Assembly (NCBI GenBank): GCA_927910745.1
Contig: CAKMNX010000017.1
Span: 1-22,647, forward strand
Length of the DNA: 22,647 nt
Source of the DNA: an uncultured Candidatus Saccharibacteria bacterium
GTDB taxonomy: Bacteria; Patescibacteriota; Saccharimonadia; Saccharimonadales; Saccharimonadaceae
Direction: 5' to 3'
Within the stretch, counting starts at the first letter, position 1. Every line of letters begins with the position of its first letter. Positions 1 through 6,718 of this stretch are shown piece by piece. The notes beneath the pieces are model-generated. The model saw nothing but the letters and a program-made list of their open reading frames with translations, ran no database searches and was not told the origin of the DNA. A program made the translations under genes and the position numbers.

Positions 1-22
1 GGGGTGCTGTGTTGTATGTCAT
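1..22 (-). CDS. 5' tip of a gene running off the left edge
   Basis: An ATG at 22-20 on the minus strand opens a frame reading MTYNTAP before the window ends. It is preceded at 6-nt spacing by the ribosome binding site AGAGGG (29-34). It follows the unrecognised gene 138-731 on the same strand after 115 nt. Nothing can be said about function from seven codons. The start is supported only by the good Shine-Dalgarno match and its orientation. Confidence 0.4.
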
Positions 23-137
23 GTTGTTCCCTCTGTGTGTTAGATATACGTCCCTCTTAGCATACTATAGAAGCATACTCCAAGGCAAATAACAGAGGTA
101 AGCAAATGAACAATTCTATACCATATTCAGAATAATT

Positions 138-731
138 CTAATATAGCTCCCTATACTCTGCTGTTGCAAGCAGTTCGCGCAGCTGAGCAACCTCATGTGT
201 GTCGACTGGTTGGTCGTTGATGCCCATTTGGCGCTCGAGTTTCTGGTTTGCTAGTTCGTTCTTGAGATGATCTACCGTTGCAAGCGTGCGCTCGTATGCT
301 TCCTCTGGTGGCAGATTCCTACCAATGGTCAATTCTTTTGGTATTTTACGCTGAGATTCGCTCCCCTGCGGTGTATCAAATCGCCGCACCACACCATCCT
401 CAAGGTGATAGCGAAAACTGTCGCCACCCCGCTCGCTAAGGCTAATCATTCGGTCTTGTGTGCCATCATCTAGTGTTGCCGATTCGGTCAGAATTGTGAC
501 CGTTCTCTCACCCTGTGTTGCATACAGCAAGACACTCGACTTCACGCGGTCAGTGAGAACCGTGTGATCGTATGTATTCGCTTCACCAGCAAACCGCAGC
601 AGCGTCTCCTGCACCAGATCGTCGAAATCTGCCGCCGCTCGTGCCTTCTCCTCCTTGGAGAGCCGCTCAGCAAACTGCCCTACTGTAGCGATTTTCTCTT
701 GATTGTTTGTTCTGGGCTGCTCATGTGCCAT
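138..731 (-). CDS. Unrecognised protein, distant paralogue of the 2926-3507 product
   Basis: This is a 197-residue protein that I do not assign to a known family. It has no signal peptide or membrane segment and is probably cytoplasmic. The first 40 residues are polar and charged. The centre (about 60-125) alternates hydrophobic and polar residues, as in a beta-rich fold. The last 60 residues (EEAYERTLATVDHLKNE onward) look like a charged helix or coiled coil. Short stretches match the product of 2926-3507: FAGEANTYDHT against FADEVDVYGYR, and SLSERGGDSFRYHLEDG against SLVSGSEQLRYRIITEG, in the same order. The two are therefore probably diverged paralogues. The start ATG has the ribosome binding site AGAGG 6 nt upstream. 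A -10-like TATATA lies about 25 nt before the start. Confidence 0.7.
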   Translation of the reverse strand: MAHEQPRTNNQEKIATVGQFAERLSKEEKARAAADFDDLVQETLLRFAGEANTYDHTVLTDRVKSSVLLYATQGERTVTILTESATLDDGTQDRMISLSERGGDSFRYHLEDGVVRRFDTPQGSESQRKIPKELTIGRNLPPEEAYERTLATVDHLKNELANQKLERQMGINDQPVDTHEVAQLRELLATAEYRELY

Positions 732-772
732 GGTATACCTCTGTTGTGTTATATACTATGACACCTATAATG

Positions 773-788
773 CTCTCTCTCTCTCTCT
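773..788. repeat. (CT)8 dinucleotide run
   Basis: Eight CT repeats lie between the start of the 138-731 gene and the rplU terminator, about 45 nt upstream of that gene's ATG. Length variation here could change promoter spacing, but nothing in the sequence shows that it does. Confidence 0.6.
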
Positions 789-830
789 GAAAGTCAACCG
801 ATCAAATCAAGAACAGGCCTTTTGCTATAC

Positions 831-862
831 CAAAAACCACCCCATCACCTGGGTGGTTTTTG
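831..862 (-). terminator. Intrinsic terminator after rplU
   Basis: A perfect 12-bp inverted repeat (831-842 with 851-862) has an 8-nt loop. The outer pairs are A/T runs, so read on the minus strand the GC-rich stem ends in a U tract. It lies 24 nt behind the rplU stop codon and closes rplU as a single-gene transcript. The symmetry means it could also stop transcription on the plus strand. Confidence 0.85.
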
Positions 863-886
863 TTGCTATTGCTCAATACGCCGTGG

Positions 887-1192
887 TTATTTGATCGATG
901 TGATCATAATGCGGCTGTATTGCTGGCGGTGGCCACGCTCTTTGTGGACGCGCTTCTTGGCTTTGTAGCGAATGACGCGGATTTTGTCGCCCTTAACGAG
1001 CGCTTCCACGACCTCGGCCTTGACCTTGACGCCTGCAACGTGCGGCGTACCAACAGTGGTCGTCTCGCCATCGATGGTCAGGAGTGCATCGGCTTCGAGC
1101 GCTTTTGTGCCGTCCGGGAGGCGGTCCACCAGGAGGGTCTCTTTTTCGACGACGAGATATTGCTTGCCGCCAAGCTGAATGACTGCTTTCAT
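887..1192 (-). CDS. rplU: 50S ribosomal protein bL21
   Basis: This 101-residue protein has the full bL21 pattern: MKAVIQLGGKQYLV at the N terminus, KVKAEVVEALVKGDKIRVIRYK in the middle, and a basic C terminus with RVHKERGHRQQYSRIMI. That is the usual length for the family. It binds 23S rRNA in the large subunit. The start codon has AAGGA 5 nt upstream. In most bacteria rpmA (bL27) follows rplU directly. Here a strong terminator follows within 24 nt and the next gene is unrelated, so rpmA is elsewhere or missing. The gene has its own consensus-like promoter at 1226-1254. Confidence 0.97.
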   Translation of the reverse strand: MKAVIQLGGKQYLVVEKETLLVDRLPDGTKALEADALLTIDGETTTVGTPHVAGVKVKAEVVEALVKGDKIRVIRYKAKKRVHKERGHRQQYSRIMITSIK

Positions 1193-1225
1193 CTGATTCC
1201 TTATAATTATTAATACTTCCGACTG

Positions 1226-1254
1226 ATTGTAGCAGAGACGGCGGCGGATGTCAA
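1226..1254 (-). promoter_or_regulatory. Sigma70 promoter of rplU
   Basis: On the minus strand TTGACA (1249-1254) is followed after exactly 17 nt by TACAAT (1226-1231), with an extended TGC directly before the -10. This matches the consensus closely. It predicts a start of transcription near 1219 and a short leader of about 27 nt before the rplU ATG. Confidence 0.88.
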
Positions 1255-1266
1255 AGTTGGTGTATT

Positions 1267-1710
1267 CTAGTTGTCATTACTCACCAGCCGCTGCACCACC
1301 GTTGGCAGCTCTGCCTCGCTGCGCCACACCTCCGCCTGGGTGGCGATGAGCTCGTCGCTCAGGTAGCTCTGCTCACCCACACTATGGTGCTGCGCCAGGG
1401 CGATTGGCTTGCCCAGCGCCAGTGCCGCCCCTACCTCCATAAGCATCCCCTCGCTGCGCCGTGGCGATGCTTGGACTACCAGCACCATATCGTACTGGGG
1501 TAGCACGCTCAGCGCACGGCGGATGAACTCACCTGGCGTATGGTAGCTAGGCCAGGCTGGGTCGAAGAGATTGCAATACACCGCGCAGCCCACCTGCTCG
1601 AGCGCTGCCACCACTGTGCGCATCCGAGCGCGCACCACTGCCTCGTCCTCACCAGTAAAGGCGTAGGAGCAAAAGACAGCGGGCGGGGTGGTTGGTGGCG
1701 TGGAGTTCAT
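1267..1710 (-). CDS. Nucleoside 2-deoxyribosyltransferase-fold protein
   Basis: A 147-residue soluble protein. The stretch SEGMLMEVGAALALGKPI is the signature of the nucleoside 2-deoxyribosyltransferase / DNPH1-like superfamily: an acidic residue in the strand-turn, then G.A.A.GKP. The N terminus (VFCSYAFTGED...RARMRTVVAALEQVGCAVYC) fits the first strand and helix. Family members transfer or hydrolyse the N-glycosidic bond of (deoxy)nucleosides or nucleotides. The substrate here cannot be read, and some members of this fold have other roles. No Shine-Dalgarno sequence is present. TATACT ends exactly 6 nt before the ATG, so the mRNA is probably leaderless, which supports this start. It stands alone, divergent from the CAP-domain gene. 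Confidence 0.72.
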   Translation of the reverse strand: MNSTPPTTPPAVFCSYAFTGEDEAVVRARMRTVVAALEQVGCAVYCNLFDPAWPSYHTPGEFIRRALSVLPQYDMVLVVQASPRRSEGMLMEVGAALALGKPIALAQHHSVGEQSYLSDELIATQAEVWRSEAELPTVVQRLVSNDN

Positions 1711-1722
1711 ATATATAGTATA
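1711..1722 (-). promoter_or_regulatory. Leaderless -10 box of the 1267-1710 gene
   Basis: TATACT (1717-1722, minus strand) is followed by ATATAT and then the ATG. Transcription would begin at or within a base or two of the start codon. The -35 region is weak. Confidence 0.65.
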
Positions 1723-1803
1723 CGCTACTACGGCACTGGGTTATATCCTGTTATTTTTCACGATTTTTGCCTCTGTTGCGGGCCGATTTTTCACAAATCT
1801 TAT

Positions 1804-1832
1804 TTCACATCCTGTCATATCTATGCTACGCT
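1804..1832 (+). promoter_or_regulatory. Promoter of the CAP-domain gene
   Basis: TTCACA (1804-1809, five of six to consensus), a 17-nt spacer and TACGCT (1827-1832) with extended TGC. The ATG at 1840 is 7 nt downstream of the -10 and has no Shine-Dalgarno sequence, so this transcript is probably leaderless as well. Confidence 0.6.
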
Positions 1833-1839
1833 GGGTAGT

Positions 1840-2622
1840 ATGAGTATGAAGAGACTCGTGTATGGCATAGCTGGTGCAATGATCGTCTTCGCAGGCGCAG
1901 GCGTCATCGTAGCAGCCCAGCCAAAGAGTGGTTCGTCAGCGCCTGCATACAATGCAACGAGTGCAACAACCGGTGGACATATGGCCAAGGCATTAGCGCC
2001 GTCCGACCAGCCATCCGCCCAGACACTCGCCCAGCGCAACCAAGCTATCAAGATAATCATCGCCTCCAACGCTTCTCCCAAGGCTATCAAGCCAGCGTCG
2101 AAGCCCAGCGAGACGCCAACGCCAACGCCAGCCGCTGAGCAAAAGCCAGCCGCAACCAATGGCGCTTCGTCTGGCTCGAACACGCGCTCGAATAGCAACG
2201 CTCAAAAGAGCAACCCATCGAACAATAAGTCAAACTCCAACTCCAACACGCCATCGCCGGAGTTTGTCGACCGCGTCTTTGCGACGGTCAACAAGGAGCG
2301 AGCAGCCCGTTCGCTCGGCACGGTGCAGCGTATCGAGCAGATCGATACGAGCTCGCGCGCCCAGTCGGCCTACAATGCGCAGATTAATAAACTTAGCCAC
2401 GATGGTGGTCTCGACCGCCTGAAGCAACTCTACACCTGCCGCACCAGTGGTGAGATTCTCGAGCTCGTGCCAGTCTCATACAATGAGCAGCAAGCTACCA
2501 ATGTCTGGATCAATTCCCCACCGCACAACAAGATCATGTTCTCGGGCGATTACGACAAAGCTGGCATTGGCCTGACGCGAAAAGGCGACCAATATTACAT
2601 TGCCATGCAGTTCTGCCGCTAG
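1840..2622 (+). CDS. Exported CAP/SCP-domain protein
   Basis: A 260-residue protein. Residues 4-26 (KRLVYGIAGAMIVFAGAGVIVAA) form a signal peptide or membrane anchor with no lipobox. Residues about 30-140 are a low-complexity linker rich in Ala, Pro, Thr, Ser, Asn and Lys. Residues about 143-260 are a CAP (SCP/PR-1) domain with the usual marks: LSHDGG (His), SGEILE (Glu), and WINSPPHNKIMF followed by AGIGL. Two cysteines, one mid-domain and one three residues from the end, could form a disulfide. The protein likely sits outside the membrane with the CAP domain held away by the linker. The role of bacterial CAP proteins is mostly unknown. For an epibiont, a surface protein is a candidate for host contact (inference). 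A longer upstream frame exists, but signal peptide and promoter position favour 1840. Confidence 0.88.
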   Translation: MSMKRLVYGIAGAMIVFAGAGVIVAAQPKSGSSAPAYNATSATTGGHMAKALAPSDQPSAQTLAQRNQAIKIIIASNASPKAIKPASKPSETPTPTPAAEQKPAATNGASSGSNTRSNSNAQKSNPSNNKSNSNSNTPSPEFVDRVFATVNKERAARSLGTVQRIEQIDTSSRAQSAYNAQINKLSHDGGLDRLKQLYTCRTSGEILELVPVSYNEQQATNVWINSPPHNKIMFSGDYDKAGIGLTRKGDQYYIAMQFCR

Positions 2623-2669
2623 GAGAGGATAAGCAGGAATATTTGAGAGAAACACTGCTCAGAATAGAG

Positions 2670-2697
2670 AAAAACCAGCTATCATGGCTGGTTTTTT
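2670..2697 (+). terminator. Intrinsic terminator after the CAP-domain gene
   Basis: A 10-bp stem (AAAAACCAGC region 2670-2679 with 2687-2696), 7-nt loop and T6 tract, 47 nt after the stop codon. Confidence 0.85.
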
Positions 2698-2891
2698 ACT
2701 GTTCAGAAGAACGTCGACGTTAGTTGAACCTCAAAGTCCTCTTCGGTAATTTCACAGGTTTGTATCATTCTTGCTCTTGAAGCTAAGAACTGATAATACC
2801 CCCCAAGAACGACCCAGCATCAAGATAAATACTAGTTTGTAACCAGTTCTTAATTCTACCTGCCTGAAGCGGTAGAAGGGCGGTTGGGGCT
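2698..2891. other. Gene-free spacer between convergent genes
   Basis: No coding frame is convincing here. It holds one clear hairpin, TTCTACC/GGTAGAA (2854-2860 with 2871-2877, 10-nt loop), with no T tract. It lies between two convergent genes and shows nothing else. Confidence 0.5.
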
Positions 2892-2913
2892 AAAAAGCGA
2901 AGCCTTAGAGGCT
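2892..2913 (-). terminator. Short intrinsic terminator of the 2926-3507 gene
   Basis: On the minus strand AGCCT-CTA-AGGCT (2901-2913) is followed by TCGC and T5. The stem is only 5 bp. The same short design (GCTTCG then a T tract) ends the GNAT gene at 3703-3723, which supports both. Confidence 0.55.
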
Positions 2914-2925
2914 CAATCACTTCAA

Positions 2926-3507
2926 CTACTCACCATCAAGCGACTCTGCCCCATTCAGAACCTTCCAGAGCTCTCGCACTTCGGCGCCGCTCACCACTTG
3001 ATCGCCTCGGCTGATCCGTTGGCTCTCACCAATCGTGCGTGTGGCAGACTGGCCACTATATGCCGGGCCAATCAGTGAGCGCACCACCCGCTGGCGATAA
3101 CCTTCTGTAATAATGCGATAGCGCAGCTGCTCTGAGCCACTCACCAGGCTTACCTCCTGTGTTGTCGCAGCTATTGCATTGTCGCTTAGGCTCGGCTGTA
3201 GCGGCTCACGCCAAAATGTCGCCGTCTCAACATCCGCCTGCAATCGCGAGCCATCGGCATATGGTGCTATGAGCCTGAGGATCGCACGGCTCTGGTTCGG
3301 AAACAGAGGTGAATTAGCTTCTTTTGCTGGCGCGGCATTGTCCATTCGGTAGCCATATACATCAACCTCATCGGCAAATTTTGTCATCATATGCAAGGCA
3401 ATCCGGCTTAGCTGCGCCACTGCCGCTGCTTGATCAGCCGCGGTCACTCGTTCGCGCGGGGTGCTTTGTAGGGTGGAGAATGCTTCTTGGGCTTGAGTTC
3501 GTGTCAT
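2926..3507 (-). CDS. Unrecognised protein, distant paralogue of the 138-731 product
   Basis: A 193-residue soluble protein that I cannot place in a family. It has no signal peptide, membrane span or catalytic motif. An N-terminal helical stretch rich in Ala and Gln (residues 5-45) leads into FADEVDVYGYRMD. A probable beta-rich core follows (SRAILRLIAPYADGSRLQADVETATFW and SLVSGSEQLRYRIITEG), and the C terminus is helical (VRELWKVLNGAES). The core and C terminus align in order with the 138-731 product. The start ATG is preceded by the weak ribosome binding site AAAGA. A TATAAT at 3539-3544 gives a leader of about 25-30 nt. It is a single-gene unit with terminators on both sides. Confidence 0.7.
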   Translation of the reverse strand: MTRTQAQEAFSTLQSTPRERVTAADQAAAVAQLSRIALHMMTKFADEVDVYGYRMDNAAPAKEANSPLFPNQSRAILRLIAPYADGSRLQADVETATFWREPLQPSLSDNAIAATTQEVSLVSGSEQLRYRIITEGYRQRVVRSLIGPAYSGQSATRTIGESQRISRGDQVVSGAEVRELWKVLNGAESLDGE

Positions 3508-3538
3508 TTGGCTGTCTTTCTGTCGCAGTACACGGCGT

Positions 3539-3544
3539 ATTATA
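3539..3544 (-). promoter_or_regulatory. -10 box of the 2926-3507 gene
   Basis: Perfect TATAAT on the minus strand, 31 nt before the ATG. No clear -35 is seen. Confidence 0.5.
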
Positions 3545-3702
3545 TTAGTAATAAAACAAAGGCTATTTTTTGGTGGTTGAATAATCCCGCATTCTCTTTC
3601 CTACCTCCTCTGAAGTACTACAAGATGCCCTAGATTTAGCCTTTTAGAGCTGATGGAACTAACGGCTATCTACTCCATTCGTTAAAGGCAAATTGGTGCA
3701 AG

Positions 3703-3723
3703 AAAAAACGAAGCTTTCAGCTC
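3703..3723 (-). terminator. Short intrinsic terminator of the GNAT gene
   Basis: Minus-strand GAGCT-GAA-AGCTT hairpin followed by CG and T6, about 11 nt behind the stop codon. The 5-bp stem is short but the U tract is strong. Confidence 0.6.
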
Positions 3724-3733
3724 AGCGCCTATA

Positions 3734-4216
3734 CTACTCAATCGTCTTCTCAAACACTGTCGTGTTATAGATCGTTGCGCCCTTGTGGAGATAAAAGCGA
3801 TGTGCTGCTTGGCGCTTAGGGTTGGAGGTGAAGGTGAGCTTGGTCGCACCATGCTGCTGACCCCAGCTCAGCATCGCATCCCACAGCCGCGAGCCAACCC
3901 CCTTACCCTGCACTGATGGGTCGGTCACGAAATCATCGAGGTAGATCTTGCGCCCAGCGATTGGCCCCACCAGCAGGGCGAGCGTTGCCATGCCCACCAC
4001 CTTACCATCAAGACGAGCTAGAAGCAGCGTTTGATTCTCAGCAGCGATCACTGCTTCTAGCGCCTGGCGCAAAGCGTCCATCGCCGCCGCATCAGGGGTG
4101 GTTGGAGTAGTTGGCGCGGTTGTTCCGGCTTGGCGCAGCACATCGCCCAGTGCTGCGATTGCCGCCACATCAGCCTGGCTGACGGCGGTTGCCTGTTCGA
4201 TTATGAGTTCTTCCAT
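3734..4216 (-). CDS. GNAT-family N-acetyltransferase
   Basis: A 160-residue protein with the GNAT core. LLLARLDGKVVGMATLAL gives beta strands 2-4. The acetyl-CoA pyrophosphate loop is VQGKGVGSRLWDAM (Q/R-x-x-G-x-G type, about residues 102-115). The C-terminal FTSNPKRQAAHRFYLHKGA is the usual N-x-x-A-x-x-F/Y-Y-x-x-x-G motif. It transfers an acetyl group from acetyl-CoA to an amine; the acceptor cannot be predicted. A Thr/Pro-rich stretch (TTAPTTPTTP) near residue 35 is an unusual insertion. There is no Shine-Dalgarno sequence. TATAAT lies exactly 6 nt before the ATG, back to back with the promoter of the phosphate acetyltransferase-like gene, so the two genes may be co-expressed. Confidence 0.9.
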   Translation of the reverse strand: MEELIIEQATAVSQADVAAIAALGDVLRQAGTTAPTTPTTPDAAAMDALRQALEAVIAAENQTLLLARLDGKVVGMATLALLVGPIAGRKIYLDDFVTDPSVQGKGVGSRLWDAMLSWGQQHGATKLTFTSNPKRQAAHRFYLHKGATIYNTTVFEKTIE

Positions 4217-4236
4217 ATATTGATTATACTATATGT
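4217..4236. promoter_or_regulatory. 20-bp divergent leaderless promoter pair
   Basis: Only 20 bp separate the two start codons. ATTATACT (4223-4230) reads TATACT on the plus strand (4225-4230) and TATAAT on the minus strand (4223-4228). Each -10 ends exactly 6 nt before its ATG (4237 plus, 4216 minus). Both mRNAs should begin at or next to their start codon. The -35 matches fall inside the opposite reading frames and are weak. Confidence 0.7.
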
Positions 4237-5190
4237 ATGAACCAGCGTATACTCACCCTCCGCGATGCGCTTGCCGCTCACCCGCCGCGCATCGCCTACC
4301 CAGAAGGCACCAACCCCATTGTCCTCAGCGCCGTGCGTCAGCTGGCCGATTGGCGCACCGCTCGGCCTGTGCTTGTTGCGGATAACCCAACTGCCGTCAA
4401 GCAAGCTGCTGCCGATGCAGGTATCTCGCTCGATGGTATAGAGATTCTGACGGTACCCCATCAACACAATACTCCACCTGCAAATACTACCAACACACCT
4501 CCCCTCACCCCGCTCACCTACGCCGCTCAGCTGCTCCACGATGGCACGTGTGATGTTATGGTGGCCGGCATTGACCACCCCACCGCTGCGGTGCTGCGGG
4601 CTGCGCTGAAGGTCGTTGGCCTGGCGCCAGGGGTGTGCTATGCATCGAGCTTCTTCGTGATGGATCTGCCTCACTTTGCTGGTGGGGAGGATGGCCTGCT
4701 TATCTTTGCCGACTGTGGGATGAATATCACACCAGATGCCGCTGGCCTAGCTGCCATTGCCGAGGCTAGCGCCTTGAGTGCCACCCGGCTTGGATGGCAG
4801 CCCCGCGTTGCGCTGCTTTCCTACTCGACGCTCGGCAGTGCTGGTGGCCAAAGTGTCGAAACAATTCGCCACGCTCTCGCAGAGGTGCAAGCCCGCCAGC
4901 CAGAACTCCATATCGATGGCGAGCTCCAGTTTGATGCCGCTCTCGTCCCCACCATTGGCCACAAAAAAGCCCCTACCAGCCCCGTCGCTGGCCAAGCCAA
5001 CGTCCTTATCTTCCCTGATCTCAACTCTGGCAACATTGCCTACAAGCTCGCCGAACACCTAGCTGGTGGCCATGCCTATGGCCCTATTCTGCAAGGCTTC
5101 GCACGACCAATCAGCGACCTATCGCGTGGCTCGAGTGTCAATGATGTGATTGGCGCGAGCTTGATCGTTGGTAGTATGGCGACTGAATAG
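4237..5190 (+). CDS. Phosphate acetyltransferase-like enzyme
   Basis: A 317-residue protein, the length of the catalytic Pta domain alone. Family motifs are clear: RIAYPEGTNPIVLSA at the start, CDVMVAGIDHPTAAVLRAALK (about 108-128), FADCGMNITPDA, SYSTLGSAGG, and the C-terminal GELQFDAALVP...SPVAGQANVLIFPDLNSGNIAYKL. This is the phosphotransacetylase/phosphotransbutyrylase family, which interconverts acyl-CoA and acyl phosphate. Motif order and the FPDLNSGN sequence favour phosphate acetyltransferase. No acetate kinase gene is in the window. A variable Pro/Asn/Thr-rich loop (about 75-90) is unusual. The start is fixed by TATACT 6 nt before the ATG; no Shine-Dalgarno sequence is present. Confidence 0.88.
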   Translation: MNQRILTLRDALAAHPPRIAYPEGTNPIVLSAVRQLADWRTARPVLVADNPTAVKQAAADAGISLDGIEILTVPHQHNTPPANTTNTPPLTPLTYAAQLLHDGTCDVMVAGIDHPTAAVLRAALKVVGLAPGVCYASSFFVMDLPHFAGGEDGLLIFADCGMNITPDAAGLAAIAEASALSATRLGWQPRVALLSYSTLGSAGGQSVETIRHALAEVQARQPELHIDGELQFDAALVPTIGHKKAPTSPVAGQANVLIFPDLNSGNIAYKLAEHLAGGHAYGPILQGFARPISDLSRGSSVNDVIGASLIVGSMATE

Positions 5191-5647
5191 ATTGTGCAAT
5201 TTATTCACGCAGATTGGTGATTTCTTGCTTGCTTTTTGCAATCGTTTTCTTTGTCGAGTTCTCTTCGTGCCCTCTTTTCCGCAGTGATTATTTTGGTTCA
5301 CGTATCGATTTGATGCTTCGCCAGAGCGCCCTTTTGCTGTTTACTTTTCCTGCCGCAATGCAGGTAGATGAGCCGGTTTTTTTGGTTGCACATTGCAAGT
5401 AAAGTACTTGTCTTTGCGTCGTTCTCATGCTCTCTGGTAGTGAGAAATCAAGACACGAGACGACACTAGTTGCCATTCTCCTATACAATGATATTGAATA
5501 TATTTAAAGAAAATTCAATATTATATTTTTCATAAGTGCGCATTCTACCACCTACCATACCATCAACATTCAGTCATGTATTAACCATGATGAATAAAAT
5601 TAATGTTCGATTCATAAAAATAACAGTGGTAGGAGTTGCACAAAATC
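5191..5647. other. 457-nt gene-free region between convergent genes
   Basis: No recognisable gene. It contains the 17-nt repeat at 5227-5243, a small CCTGC/GCAGG hairpin (5350-5365) and a 9-bp AT-rich inverted repeat ATATTGAAT/ATTCAATAT (5491-5499 with 5513-5521) followed on the plus strand by a T-rich stretch. A minus-strand frame starting at 5476 has AGGAG just before its ATG but encodes nothing familiar. The region may hold a decayed gene or a small RNA; I cannot tell. Confidence 0.4.
5227..5243. repeat. 17-nt repeat, copy 1
   Basis: GCTTGCTTTTTGCAATC occurs here and again in the same orientation at 7363-7379, both times between genes. It contains the small hairpin TTGC-T5-GCAA. Confidence 0.6.
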
Positions 5648-6205
5648 TTATCTATGAGATTGCAAAAATTCACGCACTGCTGCAATTGGTTTGATAGTAG
5701 GATACGTCGCTGCATCTTCTTCTGGCGATAACTCAGCGCGCGTCCGGCCATTGTAGCCATCTGGGCAAAATATTTTGTCCCAACCAAAGCCACTGTCGCC
5801 TCGCGGATGCGCTGCAATACTGCCAGGTAGCTCGCCGCGAAAAATGTGCATCCCGCGGCCATCATAGTAGCCAAACACGCACACAGCCAGTGCCGATCGA
5901 TCATCAAATCCATCAAGCATGCGGCATAATTTTTCCAGCCCATCTGGTGCTTCGACGAAGAACTTGATGAACGGGCCAGGTAATCCATTCAGCGCTGCAA
6001 ATCCCAGCGACACATCTTCCACAAGGACTGGCCGCTGGGCAATTTCGTACGCTTCACGCACTTTATGTCGAACAACCTCCTCGGGCGAAGACGATTGAAT
6101 TTCTACCAAATCAATCTTGCGATGCTCCAGTGGCATACCAAGCATGCGCGCTAGGTAGTCAGCCTTGTGTTGGTTGCCCGTGATGAATAGTGGTTGCTGC
6201 ATCAT
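5648..6205 (-). CDS. RdgB/HAM1-like non-canonical purine NTP pyrophosphatase
   Basis: A 185-residue protein of the HAM1/ITPA family. It shows LFITGNQHKADYLARML at the N terminus (substrate-binding T-G-N-x-x-K), VLVEDVSLGFAALNGLPGPFIKFF (the acidic D/E-S-G region in variant form), and GDSGFGWDKIFCPDG (the F-G-W/Y-D motif that reads the base). It would hydrolyse deaminated nucleotides such as (d)ITP and XTP to the monophosphate and keep them out of DNA and RNA. Length is typical. The start codon overlaps the stop of the upstream MazG-like gene by 4 nt (ATGA), so they are translationally coupled. The ribosome binding site GGAGA lies in the end of the upstream gene. Relative to Escherichia coli RdgB the SGL motif reads VSL, closer to the eukaryotic and archaeal branch. 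Confidence 0.88.
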   Translation of the reverse strand: MMQQPLFITGNQHKADYLARMLGMPLEHRKIDLVEIQSSSPEEVVRHKVREAYEIAQRPVLVEDVSLGFAALNGLPGPFIKFFVEAPDGLEKLCRMLDGFDDRSALAVCVFGYYDGRGMHIFRGELPGSIAAHPRGDSGFGWDKIFCPDGYNGRTRAELSPEEDAATYPTIKPIAAVREFLQSHR

Positions 6206-6618
6206 TTATCTCCCTCGTGCTTCTCTTCTCGATATTTCTCTGGCTGCGCCCGAAAAACCTCAACCCATTTGCTATCATCCGCTAGATCGTTGTACGCGAT
6301 ATAATAGCGCCCTCGAAAACTGCCAGCGTGCGCAGCTTTGCGCGCCACTGCGTCTTGCACCTGATGAGGTGAAAAACCAAAATCATCGCGCAGTGCATCG
6401 AGAACAGCCTGCACATCCGCCAGCTCCTGCAGCGCTTCTTCTAGTCTATCATCGCCCAGTGGAATTTCGTTTGCCTCCTCATGAATCTTACGTCGTAACT
6501 CACGGCGATACGCCGGGCGATCCAATTGATAATACTCTGTGTGGAGCACCTGCGGGTCGGCCTTGCATTTTTCGACAACCTTGTCGCGCACGAGTTTTTC
6601 GAGATAGAATCGCACCAT
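6202..6618 (-). CDS. MazG-like house-cleaning NTP pyrophosphohydrolase
   Basis: A 138-residue all-alpha protein. FYLEKLVRDKVVEKC at the N terminus is the hallmark of the COG4997-type branch of the MazG superfamily (KLVRDKI). The metal-binding pattern EExxE...ExxD appears as HEEANEI and LQELADVQ. The closing KAAHAGSFRGRYYI matches the K-x-x-x-G-x-F motif of the same family. These enzymes are predicted to cleave non-canonical NTPs to NMP and pyrophosphate. It is the first gene of a two-gene operon with the RdgB/HAM1-like gene, so two unrelated folds with the same sanitation role are coupled. The start has AAGGAGG about 8 nt upstream, one of the best ribosome binding sites in the window. Confidence 0.85.
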   Translation of the reverse strand: MVRFYLEKLVRDKVVEKCKADPQVLHTEYYQLDRPAYRRELRRKIHEEANEIPLGDDRLEEALQELADVQAVLDALRDDFGFSPHQVQDAVARKAAHAGSFRGRYYIAYNDLADDSKWVEVFRAQPEKYREEKHEGDK

Positions 6619-6718
6619 TGTCTTGTCCTCCTTGACTGTTGGTTATTGGGTTCCTTTTGGGGTTATATAGCCTACTATCAAAAATTGCTATTATCTCACA
6701 AGTATTTCATCATGAATT

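Noticed and set aside
106..135. Nine-codon plus-strand frame (MNNSIPYSE) behind AACAGAGGTA
   Set aside because: A leader peptide needs a downstream gene in the same direction; here the next gene is convergent.
1540..1839. Upstream extension of the CAP-domain protein to 1540
   Set aside because: The extra 100 residues overlap the nucleoside deoxyribosyltransferase-like gene and would bury the signal peptide; the promoter at 1804-1832 lies inside the extension.
5288..5476. Small minus-strand frame starting MATSVVS with AGGAG next to the ATG
   Set aside because: The spacing from AGGAG to ATG is only 1 nt, and the product resembles nothing I know.
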